A DNA stretch of 64,000 nt from Actinoplanes missouriensis 431 (GCF_000284295.1 NC_017093.1:4278001-4342000), one strand, 5' to 3'; positions 49,188-57,980 are shown, counted from the stretch's first letter. The notes: generated from the letters alone by a model not told the origin. Program-made: numbers and translations.

Positions 49188-49841
49188 CTATTCGCGGTGA
49201 ACCTGTTCCAGGTCGAGGAGGTAGCCGACGGTGGTCCAAGCGGCGTTGTAGCGGAGGTCGGCGTACTGGATGACCGCGGCATCTTGGCCACGCCCCTGGA
49301 TAAGGCGGCCTTTGCCTGGTTTGCCGTCCAGACGGACGGCCCGGCGGACAAGCCATGTTCGTACGGCGTGGCGTAGCAGGTCAGCCTCAGGTTCATAGGC
49401 CCCGGTCTCGTACGGTTCAGCGATGCTGAGCTGGCCGCGCACACGCGTCCAGGTGCCCGGCTCCGGAACCGGTGCAGCTGGATCCGAGGCGCCTTCCCGG
49501 TACACCCCGGAGGTCGGGAGGCCGGGCGGCGGCCCGGCGTCAGCCTCGCTGACATAGATTCCGAGACCGTCGACGTCGAGCATCCATCCGGCGGACCAGA
49601 CGGTGCTTTCGATGGCGACAGCCTGGCCGACCAGGTCGTAGACGCTGCGGTTATCGGGGTGTGTGTGATCACCAGGCGTTGAGGTCACCGATGGCCGATG
49701 GTCGCCATCCTTGCTCACTTGGCTACGGAACCGGCAGAACAGGGCCAGAGGCATCTCGACCATGCCGCCGACCTCGGCGGTGAATCCGTCGCTTGCCACT
49801 ACGTGGTCGGGAACGAAGACATCGCGCCACAGCATGTTCAC
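49188..49841 (-). CDS. Hypothetical protein between direct repeats
   Basis: The 217-residue soluble protein is not recognised. It has 'AVAIESTVWSAGWMLDVDGLGIYVSEADAGP' and 'RVRGQLSIAEPYETGAYEPEADLLRHAVRTWLVRRAVRL', with several Trp residues and beta-rich predicted structure, and ends 'AWTTVGYLLDLEQVHRE'. The GTG start has GGGAAG about 8 nt upstream; an ATG two codons later also has AGAG. It is divergent from the next gene, and the two are enclosed by the direct repeats, which suggests they were acquired or duplicated as a module. Confidence 0.55.
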   Translation of the reverse strand: MNMLWRDVFVPDHVVASDGFTAEVGGMVEMPLALFCRFRSQVSKDGDHRPSVTSTPGDHTHPDNRSVYDLVGQAVAIESTVWSAGWMLDVDGLGIYVSEADAGPPPGLPTSGVYREGASDPAAPVPEPGTWTRVRGQLSIAEPYETGAYEPEADLLRHAVRTWLVRRAVRLDGKPGKGRLIQGRGQDAAVIQYADLRYNAAWTTVGYLLDLEQVHRE

Positions 49842-49962
49842 TCTGCGATCTTCCCGCGTCGTGTCAACGGAGATCGAAGCCGGCCTCCTGCGGTTCTCGC
49901 AAGGTTGCCCCCTGGGAGCCGGTCAGCGACCGGCCCGCTGTCGCCCTCGGTACAGTCCGCGG

Positions 49963-50565
49963 ATGCCGCTCGTTGACGAATTGGTTCAGGTCGCCGCGAC
50001 ATCAAGCGGTTCCCTCGTCCGCCTGAGTGTGGGCCGAGACCGGTATGGCCCGGTTGCGGCGCTGCTGCTCGCCAACGGCTGCGTCAGCGTGCGCGATGGC
50101 TGCGATCACGGCTATGAGGTGACCATCTTCGGGGGAGAAGAGATCGTCGCGGCGGGGCGCACCTCGTACCCGGCGGACATAGCCGGCACGATGCTCGACT
50201 GGCAGGAGGGACTGTCGGCGCACGATCTATGCCGGCGTTACCGATACCTCCACGCCGTCGACCTGCCAGGCAACGCCGAGGCGATATGGCATCTGCTGAT
50301 CGACCACGGCGAGGAGTATCTCCGTCCGCTGGTCAACGCAGCCCGGCGGAATCCGACACTACGCGGTCTGCGCCCATGGGTCAGCCACGGAACTTTGCAT
50401 CTGCTCTCGCCCCGAGAACCCTTCGACGCCGTCCACCATGGCCTTGCCTTCCATCCGTACAGCGACAACCTGTTCCAGCTCAACGTCTACGACGGCCCTC
50501 TGGGCCCTCCTGAGTCGCTGGCGGCCGTGGTCGCCCGGGCCGCTACCGCAGCCGAGACCTGGTGA
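49963..50565 (+). CDS. Hypothetical protein between direct repeats
   Basis: The 200-residue protein is not recognised. It starts 'MPLVDELVQVAATSSGSLVRLSVGRDRYGPVAALLLANGC' and ends 'HPYSDNLFQLNVYDGPLGPPESLAAVVARAATAAETW'. A middle region 'HLLIDHGEEYLRPLVNAARRNPTLRGLRPWVSHGTLHLLSP' is rich in His and Leu. TACAGT (49951-49956), six bases before the ATG, decides the start and makes it leaderless. It is divergent from the neighbouring hypothetical gene. Confidence 0.6.
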   Translation: MPLVDELVQVAATSSGSLVRLSVGRDRYGPVAALLLANGCVSVRDGCDHGYEVTIFGGEEIVAAGRTSYPADIAGTMLDWQEGLSAHDLCRRYRYLHAVDLPGNAEAIWHLLIDHGEEYLRPLVNAARRNPTLRGLRPWVSHGTLHLLSPREPFDAVHHGLAFHPYSDNLFQLNVYDGPLGPPESLAAVVARAATAAETW

Positions 50566-50833
50566 GTGTCGATGCCCGACGCGGCGGATCCGGACGCGAC
50601 TCGACAGCGATGAGAGACTGCTGCGGAGCCGGGCCAGGGGCCGTCGCTCCTGCATTCAGGTCGACGACGTGGACGCCAGTTACCGAGCCGCCCAACCGGC
50701 GACTGACCATCGCGCGCGAGCCGTGGCGGCGTTCTGCGGCCGAGGGGCCGGGCGCCAAGCCCGACCTGGTCGGCGCTGCCGGGTGGCGGGCACAGCTGAG
50801 TTCCACTACGTCGCTGATGGCCCGGACCGTCCT
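50566..50833. other. Intergenic region with a possible VOC remnant
   Basis: No intact gene is present. One frame contains 'CIQVDDVDASYRAA', which resembles the second-half strand of a VOC protein, followed by sequence without resemblance. It may be a decayed gene or chance. Confidence 0.3.
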
Positions 50834-50920
50834 TTATCCTAGAATCCTAGGATGGCTTACGGGCAGTGCGGCAAGCCGCACCCGAAACAGAAAGGACGGC
50901 TTCGCCGACCAAACCATAGA
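50834..50920 (+). repeat. Right copy of an 88-bp direct repeat
   Basis: Same structure as 49006-49093: TTATCCTAGAATCCTAGGAT, the 7-bp hairpin GTGCGGC-AA-GCCGCAC and the CGCCGACCA end. It ends about 45 bp before the DUF4253 gene and may contribute to its promoter region. Confidence 0.65.
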
Positions 50921-50965
50921 AACCCGGCCTGAAACTGTCGGTGCCGGCCGCTACGGTGTGCGGCC

Positions 50966-51784
50966 ATGAAGGACCCCCACGAATTCATGGCCGCGTTTCG
51001 CGGTACGGCGCTCGACGGGCACATGGTGGAGGAGGGGCCGGCCGGCATCTTCGTCGTCGAGGGCCTCGACAGCACCGCCTTGCTGCCGCTGTGGCATGCG
51101 GCCAGGGCGGCGGTGCCGGTGACGGGTCGCTGGCCGGTCATCACCGGCCTCGAAGACACGGTCGACCTGGACCGCGAGCCCGCGCCGGAGGAGTGCGCGG
51201 CGTTCGCGGCCGCGGCGCAGACCTTGGATCCGTGGGCGGTCTTCTCCGAGCGCCCCGACTTCGAGGCGTGGCAGGTCAGCAGTTACCTCGACGCCTGTCT
51301 GGGCCCGGATGCGGGACGGCGCGACGATCCGCGGCTGGGCGGGATCACCCGGCGCGGACTCGACCGCTGGGTCTACGACCAGATGCTCGCCGACCCGGTC
51401 CTGGCCGGCCGGGGCATCGCGCGCGGGGCGATGCTCACCAGCACACGGGGCTGGCACGCGGAGACCGACGCCCAACTGGTGCTGCTGCCGACGCCGGCGC
51501 AGTGGCTCACCCCGCTGTGGCTGAGCTATTACGGGGCGGGCCGTGACCGCGAGTCGCTGGGTGCGGCGATCCTGGAGTGGGAGCAGCGCTGGGGTGCGCA
51601 GCTGGTGGCGTCGTGGGGGACCATGCTGCAGTTCCTGGCCTCGCGTCCGCCGTCCGATTCGGAGGATGCGTGGGGGCTCGCCGGTCAGTTGATGGCTGTT
51701 GGCGGGAGCCTGCAGCACGAGCAGTGGGAGCTGGCGCTGGCTTTGCCGCGCGGTGAAGCCTGGTTCCTCCACTGCCGCCCGTGA
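50966..51784 (+). CDS. DUF4253-like protein
   Basis: The 272-residue protein has 'FVVEGLDSTALLPLWHAARAAVPVTGRWPVI' near the start and 'LGAAILEWEQRWGAQLVASWGTMLQFLASRPPSDSEDAWGLAGQ' (in overlapping pieces) near the C-terminus, which resembles the DUF4253 domain. The function is unknown. TACGGT (50952-50957) eight bases before the ATG, with TGAAAC 16 bp further, makes it leaderless. It stands alone between the repeat module and the TetR/epoxide hydrolase pair. Confidence 0.65.
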   Translation: MKDPHEFMAAFRGTALDGHMVEEGPAGIFVVEGLDSTALLPLWHAARAAVPVTGRWPVITGLEDTVDLDREPAPEECAAFAAAAQTLDPWAVFSERPDFEAWQVSSYLDACLGPDAGRRDDPRLGGITRRGLDRWVYDQMLADPVLAGRGIARGAMLTSTRGWHAETDAQLVLLPTPAQWLTPLWLSYYGAGRDRESLGAAILEWEQRWGAQLVASWGTMLQFLASRPPSDSEDAWGLAGQLMAVGGSLQHEQWELALALPRGEAWFLHCRP

Positions 51785-51990
51785 CTTCGCCGGCCCGAAC
51801 GCCGCGTGCGACCCTGGGTCGCCGTTGTCGGCGACGAGAAAGACGGCCCGCACGCCGTCGATCGCCGGAAGGCCTGCGCGGGCCCCAGCCCAGACGGCGA
51901 GCGGTCAACCTTCCATGCTCGAACGTGAGGAAGCGCTCCGGATCTGTCACGTCCCCAGGATGCCGGACCGATCGGCGGCCGGGAGACCGG

Positions 51991-52635
51991 TCATGACGGT
52001 TGCTGGGGGTTCAACGCGCCGTGCAGGAGGAGGTCGACGAGTTGTTCGACCGTGACGGTGGTGTCGCCGGGCGCGGTGTGGCGCGAGCGGCCGAAGAACA
52101 GGTTCAGCACCGCGTCGGCCAGGCTGCCGGCCGGCAGCCTCAGCTGGTCCTGGTCGGGTTCGATGAGTTCCAGCACGGCCTGCCGGGTAGCCGCCTGGGC
52201 CGCGTCGCGCCCGCGCGGCCGGGAGCCGGCGGCTGCCGGGGCCGGCCGGCTGGTGCCGCCGGTTGCCCGGCTGGTGCCCCCGGTGGCGTGGAGGGCGCCG
52301 ATGACCGCGCCCATGCGGGTCAGGTGTGCGTCGAGGGCGTGCACCGCGTCGGTGAGGCGGTTGGCCAGCGGCTGCTCCAGGGGGATGGAGTGCAGTTCTT
52401 GCAGCACTTGAGAGGGATCCATGGCTGCGGTGACGCAGGCCTGCAGGACGGCGTTCTTGTCGTCGAAGACGCGGAAGATGGTCGCTTCGCCGATGCCTGC
52501 GGCTCGGGCGATCGTGGCGGTCGTGACGGCGGCGCCGAGTTCGGCGACCAGCGGCAGTGCCGCCTGCACGATGGTGTCGCGTCGTTGGTCGGGGGTCATG
52601 CCGGGCGCGCGGCGCCGGTCCGGTGTCGTGGTCAT
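51991..52635 (-). CDS. TetR-family regulator of the epoxide hydrolase gene
   Basis: The 214-residue protein has the HTH 'VTTATIARAAGIGEATIFRVFDDKNAVLQACV' (about 38-69). The ligand domain contains a duplicated ATGGTSR heptapeptide encoded by tandem DNA. ATG 52635 has TAACGT seven bases upstream and TTGACG 18 bp further. A 10-bp-arm palindrome fills the promoter spacer. It is divergent from the epoxide hydrolase gene, its probable target. An ATG three codons upstream would be incompatible with the leaderless -10. Confidence 0.87.
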   Translation of the reverse strand: MTTTPDRRRAPGMTPDQRRDTIVQAALPLVAELGAAVTTATIARAAGIGEATIFRVFDDKNAVLQACVTAAMDPSQVLQELHSIPLEQPLANRLTDAVHALDAHLTRMGAVIGALHATGGTSRATGGTSRPAPAAAGSRPRGRDAAQAATRQAVLELIEPDQDQLRLPAGSLADAVLNLFFGRSRHTAPGDTTVTVEQLVDLLLHGALNPQQPS

Positions 52636-52642
52636 ACGCCGC

Positions 52643-52672
52643 ACGTTACGGAGTGAGTGCTCACTCCGTCAA
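52643..52672 (-). promoter_or_regulatory. tetR promoter with palindromic operator
   Basis: Minus strand: TTGACG (plus 52667-52672), an 18-bp spacer and TAACGT (plus 52643-52648). ACGGAGTGAG-TG-CTCACTCCGT (52648-52669) is a perfect inverted repeat that occupies the whole spacer. It is a classical site for TetR autorepression and may also block the divergent gene. Confidence 0.8.
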
Positions 52673-52734
52673 TGGGAGCTGATTGCCGCCATTGAGGACG
52701 GGAGGTGGCCTGAACTGTTCCTAGCGTGGTCCAC

Positions 52735-53907
52735 ATGACGAACAGCGAACCGTTCCGTGTCGACATCCCGCAGTCGCAGCTGGACGATCTGACGGCCCGT
52801 CTGGCGAACACCCGCTGGCCGGACGAGTTGCCCGGGGTGGGGTGGAGCCGCGGTGTTCCGGCCGGGTATCTGCGGGAGGTCGCGGAGTACTGGCGTGACG
52901 GCTTCGACTGGCGGGCGCAGGAAGCGGCGATCAACGCGTACCCGCAGCATCTGGTCACCCTTGACGGGCAGAACCTGCACTTCCTGCATGTGCGCTCGCC
53001 GGAGCCGGATGCCACGCCGCTGCTTCTGCTGCACGGGTGGCCGGGTGGGGTGGTGGATTTCCTCGACGTGATCGGCCCGCTGACCGATCCGCGCCGTCAC
53101 GGCGGTGATCCGGCGGACGCGTTTCATCTGGTGATCCCGTCGCTGCCGGGGTTCGGGTTCTCGACGCCGCTGGCGGGACCGGGGATGAACGCGTACCGGA
53201 TGGCCGGGATCTTTGCGCAGTTGATGGCTTTTCTCGGGTATGGCCGGTACGGCGTGCACGGCTACGACTGGGGGGCGTGGATCGCGGCGCGGGTGGGCCG
53301 GCGGGATCCGGGGCGGGTGGCCGGAGTGCATGTCGCGGCGCTGGTGACGGTTCCGGTGGGCGAGGCCGGTGAGCTGGACGGTCTGAGCGCGGTGGAGCAG
53401 GGCCGCTGGGAGCGGATGCAGAACCACAACGACGCCTACTTCCAGTGCAACAGCAAACGACCACAGACCATCGGGTACGCCCTGACCGACTCCCCGGTCG
53501 GCCAGCTGGCGTGGATCGTGGAACTGTTCAAGGAGCTCACGGATCCGGTGGAGGGGCTGCCGGAGCAGAGCATCGACCGTGACCGGATCCTGACCGACGT
53601 GTCGATCTACTGGTTGACGGGCACCGCGGCGTCGGCCGCGCAGGTCTACTACGAGGAGATGTCGGCGGGCTCGCCTGCGATGAACGGGCGGGGGAGCGTA
53701 CCCACCGGGGTGCTCGTCTCCGCCCACGACGTGACGATCCGGCGGTGGGCCGAACGCGACCACCACGTCGTGCACTGGTGCGAGCTGGGCCGGGGCGGGC
53801 ACTTTTTGGCGATGGAGGCCCCGGACGCGCTGGTCGCCGACATCCGCACGTTCTTCGCGAAGGTGCGTCAGGGGTTCACGGTCAGTGTCGACCGGGCCAG
53901 TTCGTAG
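52735..53907 (+). CDS. Epoxide hydrolase (EHN-type)
   Basis: The 390-residue protein begins with the EHN lid region ('FRVDIPQSQLDDLTARLANTRWPDELPG', in overlapping pieces) and has an alpha/beta-hydrolase core: oxyanion HGWPG (100-104), nucleophile D178 in 'VHGYDWGAW', and the catalytic His in 'GGHFLAMEAPDAL'. Epoxide hydrolases open epoxides to diols by an aspartyl-ester intermediate. TAGCGT (52722-52727) lies seven bases before the ATG, giving a leaderless gene. The TetR operator lies 66 bp upstream. Its 3' end overlaps the convergent lipoprotein gene by 40 bp. Confidence 0.9.
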   Translation: MTNSEPFRVDIPQSQLDDLTARLANTRWPDELPGVGWSRGVPAGYLREVAEYWRDGFDWRAQEAAINAYPQHLVTLDGQNLHFLHVRSPEPDATPLLLLHGWPGGVVDFLDVIGPLTDPRRHGGDPADAFHLVIPSLPGFGFSTPLAGPGMNAYRMAGIFAQLMAFLGYGRYGVHGYDWGAWIAARVGRRDPGRVAGVHVAALVTVPVGEAGELDGLSAVEQGRWERMQNHNDAYFQCNSKRPQTIGYALTDSPVGQLAWIVELFKELTDPVEGLPEQSIDRDRILTDVSIYWLTGTAASAAQVYYEEMSAGSPAMNGRGSVPTGVLVSAHDVTIRRWAERDHHVVHWCELGRGGHFLAMEAPDALVADIRTFFAKVRQGFTVSVDRASS

Positions 53908-54518
53908 GCGGGCAGCACGTCGGCGTAGTCCTTGGTGGTGAACGGCATCAGCACGACGATGACGGTGCCTTTCGGGGTGTCCAGGGAGAACGCCGTGTAC
54001 CGGGTGCTGGCCTTGGTGGCGATGGTGCGGCGGTTCCAGGTCACCTCGGCGGCCGGCGTCCCGGCGATGGTCAGGTCGCGGTATTTCGCGGCGCGGACCT
54101 CGTACTTCACCTCGTCGAGCGGGCCGAGGGTGTCGGTGTGGACGTACACCTTGAGGTTGTCGCGCGGGTTGCCGGCGCCGATGTCGGAGAAGTAGACGCG
54201 GACGAACCCGTCGACGCCGGCGGGTTTGCCGTTCACCGAGCAGATCGTGTCGAACGGGCCGGTGCGGAACATGCCGGCGAGCACTTTGTCGCTGATCGTG
54301 GAGACGTCGATGGCCTTGGTGGTCCAGCCGTCGGCGATGTCGAACGTGACCGGGAGATCGCACTGGCTGTCGTCGCCGGGCGGCGCCGTGGAGGGGCCGG
54401 CAGCAGAGGGGCCGCCGGCCGGAACCGACGTGGCCACCGCGCGCTGGGCCGGCGGCCCGGCGCTGCACCCCGTCACAAGCATGATCATCAGGGCGGCGCC
54501 GGCGGTCTTCATATTCAC
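53868..54518 (-). CDS. Lipoprotein of unknown function
   Basis: The 216-residue protein has a signal peptide with the lipobox LVTGC (Cys18), a Pro/Ala/Ser-rich linker to about residue 50, and a beta-rich domain with one Cys pair ('DSQCDLPVTF', 'FDTICSVNG') likely to be a disulfide. The ending 'PAYELARSTLTVNP' resembles a family of small actinobacterial lipoproteins. The GTG start overlaps the stop of the frame-corrected DapA-like gene (TTGTGA), so the two genes are translationally coupled. Confidence 0.65.
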   Translation of the reverse strand: MNMKTAGAALMIMLVTGCSAGPPAQRAVATSVPAGGPSAAGPSTAPPGDDSQCDLPVTFDIADGWTTKAIDVSTISDKVLAGMFRTGPFDTICSVNGKPAGVDGFVRVYFSDIGAGNPRDNLKVYVHTDTLGPLDEVKYEVRAAKYRDLTIAGTPAAEVTWNRRTIATKASTRYTAFSLDTPKGTVIVVLMPFTTKDYADVLPAYELARSTLTVNP

Positions 54519-55374
54519 AAGGTCCGAAGTGTAGACAGCCTTCGCATCGCCGTGTGGACGGCCGCCTCGGCGGCGGGCAGCAGCGGCAGCCGGACCGCCG
54601 GGCTGGGGATCCGGCCATGCGCGTGCAGCACCCCCTTGATCACGGTGGGGTTCGGCTCGGCGAACAGGGCGGCCGACAGCCGGGCGAGCCGGTGGCTCGC
54701 GACCGCGCGTGGCCGTCCCGCCAGGCGGCGGCGAGCGCGGCGAACTCCTCCGTGGCCAGATGCGCGGAGGCCGCGACGGCGCCGTGCGCGCCGAGTGCCA
54801 GCATCGGCGCCAGCAGCGTGTCGGTGCCGGCGAGCACGGCGAACCCCGGTGGCGGGTCGGTGAGCAGGTCGACCGCGTCGGCGTCGAGGGCCTCGGGGGC
54901 GTATTTGATCCCGATGACGGCGTCGATCGCGGCGAGCCGGCGGATCGCCGCGGCGGACAGCTGCTGCCCGGTGCGCTGCGGCACGTGGTAGACGACCAAC
55001 GGCACCGGGCTCACCGCCGCGAGCGCGGCGAAGTGGGCGATCACGCCGTCCTCACCGGGCCGCACGAACGGCGGCACCAGGCACAACGCGGCGGTCACCG
55101 CAGGGAATCCGGCGAGCGCCCGCAGCTGATCGGCGGTGGTGGCGCCGGCCACGAGCGGCACGTCCTGCCGCAGGCACACCGCGTTCAGCACGCCGAGCAC
55201 GGCATCGCGTTCGGCAGCGTCCAGCGCGCCGGCCTCGGCGGTGGTGCCGAGAGCCACCACCCCGGCAGCGCCGGCACGCACAACCTCAGAAGCAAGTTCC
55301 TTCAGTACGCCGTGAGCCACCGCCCCGGCCGGGTCGAACGGAGTGATCAACGGGACGTGCACACCGGTCAGCAT
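54515..55374 (-). pseudogene. DapA/KDG-aldolase-like gene with a frameshift
   Basis: The N-terminal 222 residues match the dihydrodipicolinate synthase fold: 'GVHVPLITPFD', 'GVVALGTTAEAGAL' (about 38-51), Y129 in 'LVVYHVPQRTG' and Schiff-base K157 in 'IGIKYAPE'. After 'AAWRDGH' near 54709-54711 the frame changes to nonsense and stops at 54640. A one-base insertion would restore '...RAVASHRLARLSAALFAEP', 'NPTVIKGVLHAHGRIPSPAVRLPLLPA', ending at 54515, where the lipoprotein start overlaps. The family forms or splits C-C bonds between pyruvate and aldehydes. Either the gene is broken or the base is a sequencing error. Confidence 0.75.
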
Positions 55375-55448
55375 CATGACCCTCAGCCTGCCGAGGGGAA
55401 ACCGTAAGATCCAGTTCCGATTCCTTCGCCTGTCCGTAAGGGAAGCTG

Positions 55449-56387
55449 ATGCTCGACGTCCGGCGGCTGCGGCTGCTCACCGACCTGGACCGGCTCGGCA
55501 CGATCGCGGCTGTCGCGGCCGTCCACGCGTACACGCCGTCGGCGGTGTCCCAGCAGCTGGCGGCACTGGAACGCGAGGCCGGGGTGGCGCTGCTGCAGCG
55601 CACCGGCCGCCGGGTGCGGTTCACGGCGGCCGGGCGGGTGCTGGTCCGGCACGCCGCGGTGGTGCTGAACGCCATGGAGGAGACCACCGCGGCGCTGGCC
55701 GCGGTCGCCTCAGAACCGACCGGCCTGGTACGCGTCGGCGCCCACCCCACCGCTGTCCGTACCGTGCTGCCGGCGGCGCTGGTCGCCCTCGGCCGCGACC
55801 ATCCCGGGCTGGAACTGTCGGTCAGCGAGCTGGATCCGATCGCGGTGCCCGCCGCGCTGCGCGACCGGCGGCTCGACGTCGCGCTGGTGCAGGACTACGA
55901 CGTGGCGCCCGCCGCCGCCGACCCGATGCTGGAGTCGGTGGCCCTGCTCGACGAGCGGGTGTACCTGGCCGTCGCGGCGGACGCGCCGATCAGCGACCTC
56001 GCCGGCACGCGCGACACCGCGTGGATCCTGTCCACACCCGGGACGCTGTGTCACGAGGCCGCTCTGCGGGTCTGCCGGGCCGCCGGTTTCATCCCGCGAG
56101 CGCGTCACCACATCGACGACTTCGACGCCGTGCTCGCCCTGGTCGCCGCCGGCCAGGGGGTCGCGCTGGTGCCCGAGCTGGCAGCGGCGCCGAGACCCCA
56201 GGTCAGCCTCATCGACGTGCCGACCCGGCGGCGCACCCGCATCGGGTATCGCCGGGGCGCCGCCGCGCACCCCGCGGTCGCGGCCGTCGTCACCGCACTA
56301 CGCGCATCCGCCGCGGCGTTCGAGCTCGTGCAGGTTTCGGTCCGACCGCCGGTCAGCTCTACAGATATCGCCGGCCGGCCTCGGTGA
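55449..56387 (+). CDS. LysR-family regulator
   Basis: The 312-residue protein starts with the LysR HTH 'RRLRLLTDLDRLGTIAAVAAVHAYTPSAVSQQLAALEREAG' (in overlapping pieces) and a typical effector domain ('GLVRVGAHPTAVRTVLPAAL', 'DVALVQDYDV'). It is divergent from the DapA-like gene, its likely target. Direct repeats CCGTAAG at 55402-55408 and 55434-55440 lie in the intergenic DNA. GGGAAG close before the ATG could act as ribosome site. Its 3' end overlaps a convergent small gene by 29 bp. Confidence 0.9.
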   Translation: MLDVRRLRLLTDLDRLGTIAAVAAVHAYTPSAVSQQLAALEREAGVALLQRTGRRVRFTAAGRVLVRHAAVVLNAMEETTAALAAVASEPTGLVRVGAHPTAVRTVLPAALVALGRDHPGLELSVSELDPIAVPAALRDRRLDVALVQDYDVAPAAADPMLESVALLDERVYLAVAADAPISDLAGTRDTAWILSTPGTLCHEAALRVCRAAGFIPRARHHIDDFDAVLALVAAGQGVALVPELAAAPRPQVSLIDVPTRRRTRIGYRRGAAAHPAVAAVVTALRASAAAFELVQVSVRPPVSSTDIAGRPR

Positions 56388-56688
56388 TGTGGGCGACCAG
56401 GTGAGCGTGAGAGGCGTTGGAGGTCCATCTCTCGACGCGTCGGCTCTCAGCAAGAAGTTCGTCACCCCGAACGGGTCGGCCCCGTTCCCACGGTTCCGGC
56501 CAGCTCTCGAAACGCCGCACCTCGATGAAGCCGCGGGCTACCAAGGAGACAAGGCCCGCGCCGCAGACCTCGGCAACCCGCTGCCGTGAGGGCGCCTCGG
56601 GCCATCCGATCTCCCCGAGGGGCAGGGGGGAGTCCTCCAGGTCTTCGAGCACGATGTGTTCCCCGACGTCGAGTCCCTGATCGTCCAT
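56359..56688 (-). CDS. Hypothetical protein
   Basis: The 109-residue product (MDDQGLDVGEHIVLEDLEDSP...) contains 'LPLGEIGWPEAPSRQRVAEVCGAGLVSLVARGFIEVRRFESWP', which has the outline of a small winged-helix domain, and ends 'HLVAHITEAGRRYL', where 'ITEAGRRYL' recalls the wing-end of MarR- or PadR-like proteins. The function is unknown. ATG 56688 has CAGAAT six bases upstream, a near-consensus leaderless -10. A longer frame from 56715 is less likely. Confidence 0.55.
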   Translation of the reverse strand: MDDQGLDVGEHIVLEDLEDSPLPLGEIGWPEAPSRQRVAEVCGAGLVSLVARGFIEVRRFESWPEPWERGRPVRGDELLAESRRVERWTSNASHAHLVAHITEAGRRYL

Positions 56689-56715
56689 GGCGTGATTCTG
56701 CCGGGCCTGAGCCAC

Positions 56716-56919
56716 CCTGACGTGGGTCTTGTCCGTCGTTCAGGGAGGTGAGGCGCCGGCCAGGTTGTCGGCGATGTTGATAGCCGGGTCAGGTGGAGGG
56801 GTTGTGCCAGGGCATCTGCCCGGAGTCCGGGCCGGACGCCCGGTGGCGTGGCTCCGAAAGGGGCGTCCCGGATCCGGAGCCGTGGGCGAAATCCCAGGAG
56901 AATCGTTCTGACAGAACCG
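56716..56919. other. Intergenic region with a small perfect palindrome
   Basis: No gene is seen in these 204 bp. Next to the recombinase stop, GTTCTG-A-CAGAAC (56905-56917) is a perfect palindrome, and a GGATCCGG palindrome lies near 56871. The first could be part of a recombination site or a terminator. Confidence 0.35.
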
Positions 56920-57894
56920 TCAGTCGCCGAAGCGGCCGGCCAGTAGATAGGCGCCGTGGTTGTCGAGCTGGTCGCGGCGGCGGTCGTAGCGGCGGGTGGT
57001 GCGCGGGTCGGCGTGGCCGGCGAAGTCCTGGGCGCGGCGCAGGTCGCCGCCGGTGGCGTCGAGGATCTCGGTGATGGCGGTGTGCCGCAGGGAGTGCGGG
57101 CTGAGCGCGCTCGCCGAGGCCAGGCCGGCGCGGCGGGCGAGCCGGCGGATCAGCCGGTGCACGTAGAGCTCGTAGAGCGGCAGGCCGGTCGGGGTGAGGA
57201 ACAGCGGGCCGTCGGCAGGGGTGCCGCGTTCGGCGAGCATCTGGTCGATGGCGTGCGACAGCGCCGGGGGCAGCGGGACGCGGCGGCGGCGTCCGCCCTT
57301 GACGGTCAGGTTGAGGACCCGGTGGCCGCGGTCGGCGCCGAGGTCGGTGATCCGGGCGCCGATCGCGGAGCCGACGCGCAGGCCGGCGACGAGCAGCAGC
57401 AGGATCAGGGCGTGGCTGGTGAGGCCGTCGGCGCGGGCTTCGGCGAGCAGCCGGTCGGCTTCGGGGCGGTCGAGGCCGACGGTGCTGCTGTCGTCGGGGT
57501 CGATGCGGGGCCGGGCGGCGGCCTGGGCCGGGTTGTAGGCGATCAGCGGTTCCGGGTCGGCGGCGGTGTTGACAACCAGGTAGTCGTACCAGGACGCGAC
57601 GGCGGACAGCCGGCGGGCGATCGTGGACTCGGCGGCGGGTTTGCCGCGGGCACCGGTGGCGCGCTGCTCGACGATCCAGGCGTCGAGGTCGGCGGGGCGG
57701 GCGGTGAGCGGGTTGCGGCCGGTGGCCGCGCACCAGTCACCCCATTGCCACAGATCCCGGCGGTACGCGGTGCGGGTGTGGACGGACCGCTGCCGGCTGA
57801 GCCACATGGTGGTGAGCTCGGCGAGCCGGGTCGGCATCGGTGTCGGGAGCGCCGGTGCCCAGGTCGTTTCGGCCACGACGAGTTCGTCTGTCAC
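56920..57894 (-). CDS. Tyrosine recombinase/integrase (XerC/D-like)
   Basis: The 324-residue protein has an N-terminal SAM-like core-binding domain ('RTAYRRDLWQWGDWCAATGRNPL' near 41-63) and a catalytic domain with all residues of the family: R173 in 'AGLRVGSAIG', K199 in 'TVKGGRRRRVPL', H267 and R270 in 'PHSLRHTA', H294 in 'GHADPRTTRRY' and Y303. It would exchange strands at short inverted sites. GTG 57894 is chosen because its N-terminus MTDELVVA is repeated in the remnant at 59224. No excisionase, phage or conjugation genes are nearby, so it is a lone recombinase or a relic of an element. Confidence 0.9.
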   Translation of the reverse strand: MTDELVVAETTWAPALPTPMPTRLAELTTMWLSRQRSVHTRTAYRRDLWQWGDWCAATGRNPLTARPADLDAWIVEQRATGARGKPAAESTIARRLSAVASWYDYLVVNTAADPEPLIAYNPAQAAARPRIDPDDSSTVGLDRPEADRLLAEARADGLTSHALILLLLVAGLRVGSAIGARITDLGADRGHRVLNLTVKGGRRRRVPLPPALSHAIDQMLAERGTPADGPLFLTPTGLPLYELYVHRLIRRLARRAGLASASALSPHSLRHTAITEILDATGGDLRRAQDFAGHADPRTTRRYDRRRDQLDNHGAYLLAGRFGD

Positions 57895-57980
57895 GCTGTT
57901 CTGGCTCCGTGAGGCTGGCAAAGGTTCAACTCTCCGAACTGGGGTTCGCCAGTTGCTGGTTCGGGCAGCGCTGCGTCTCC

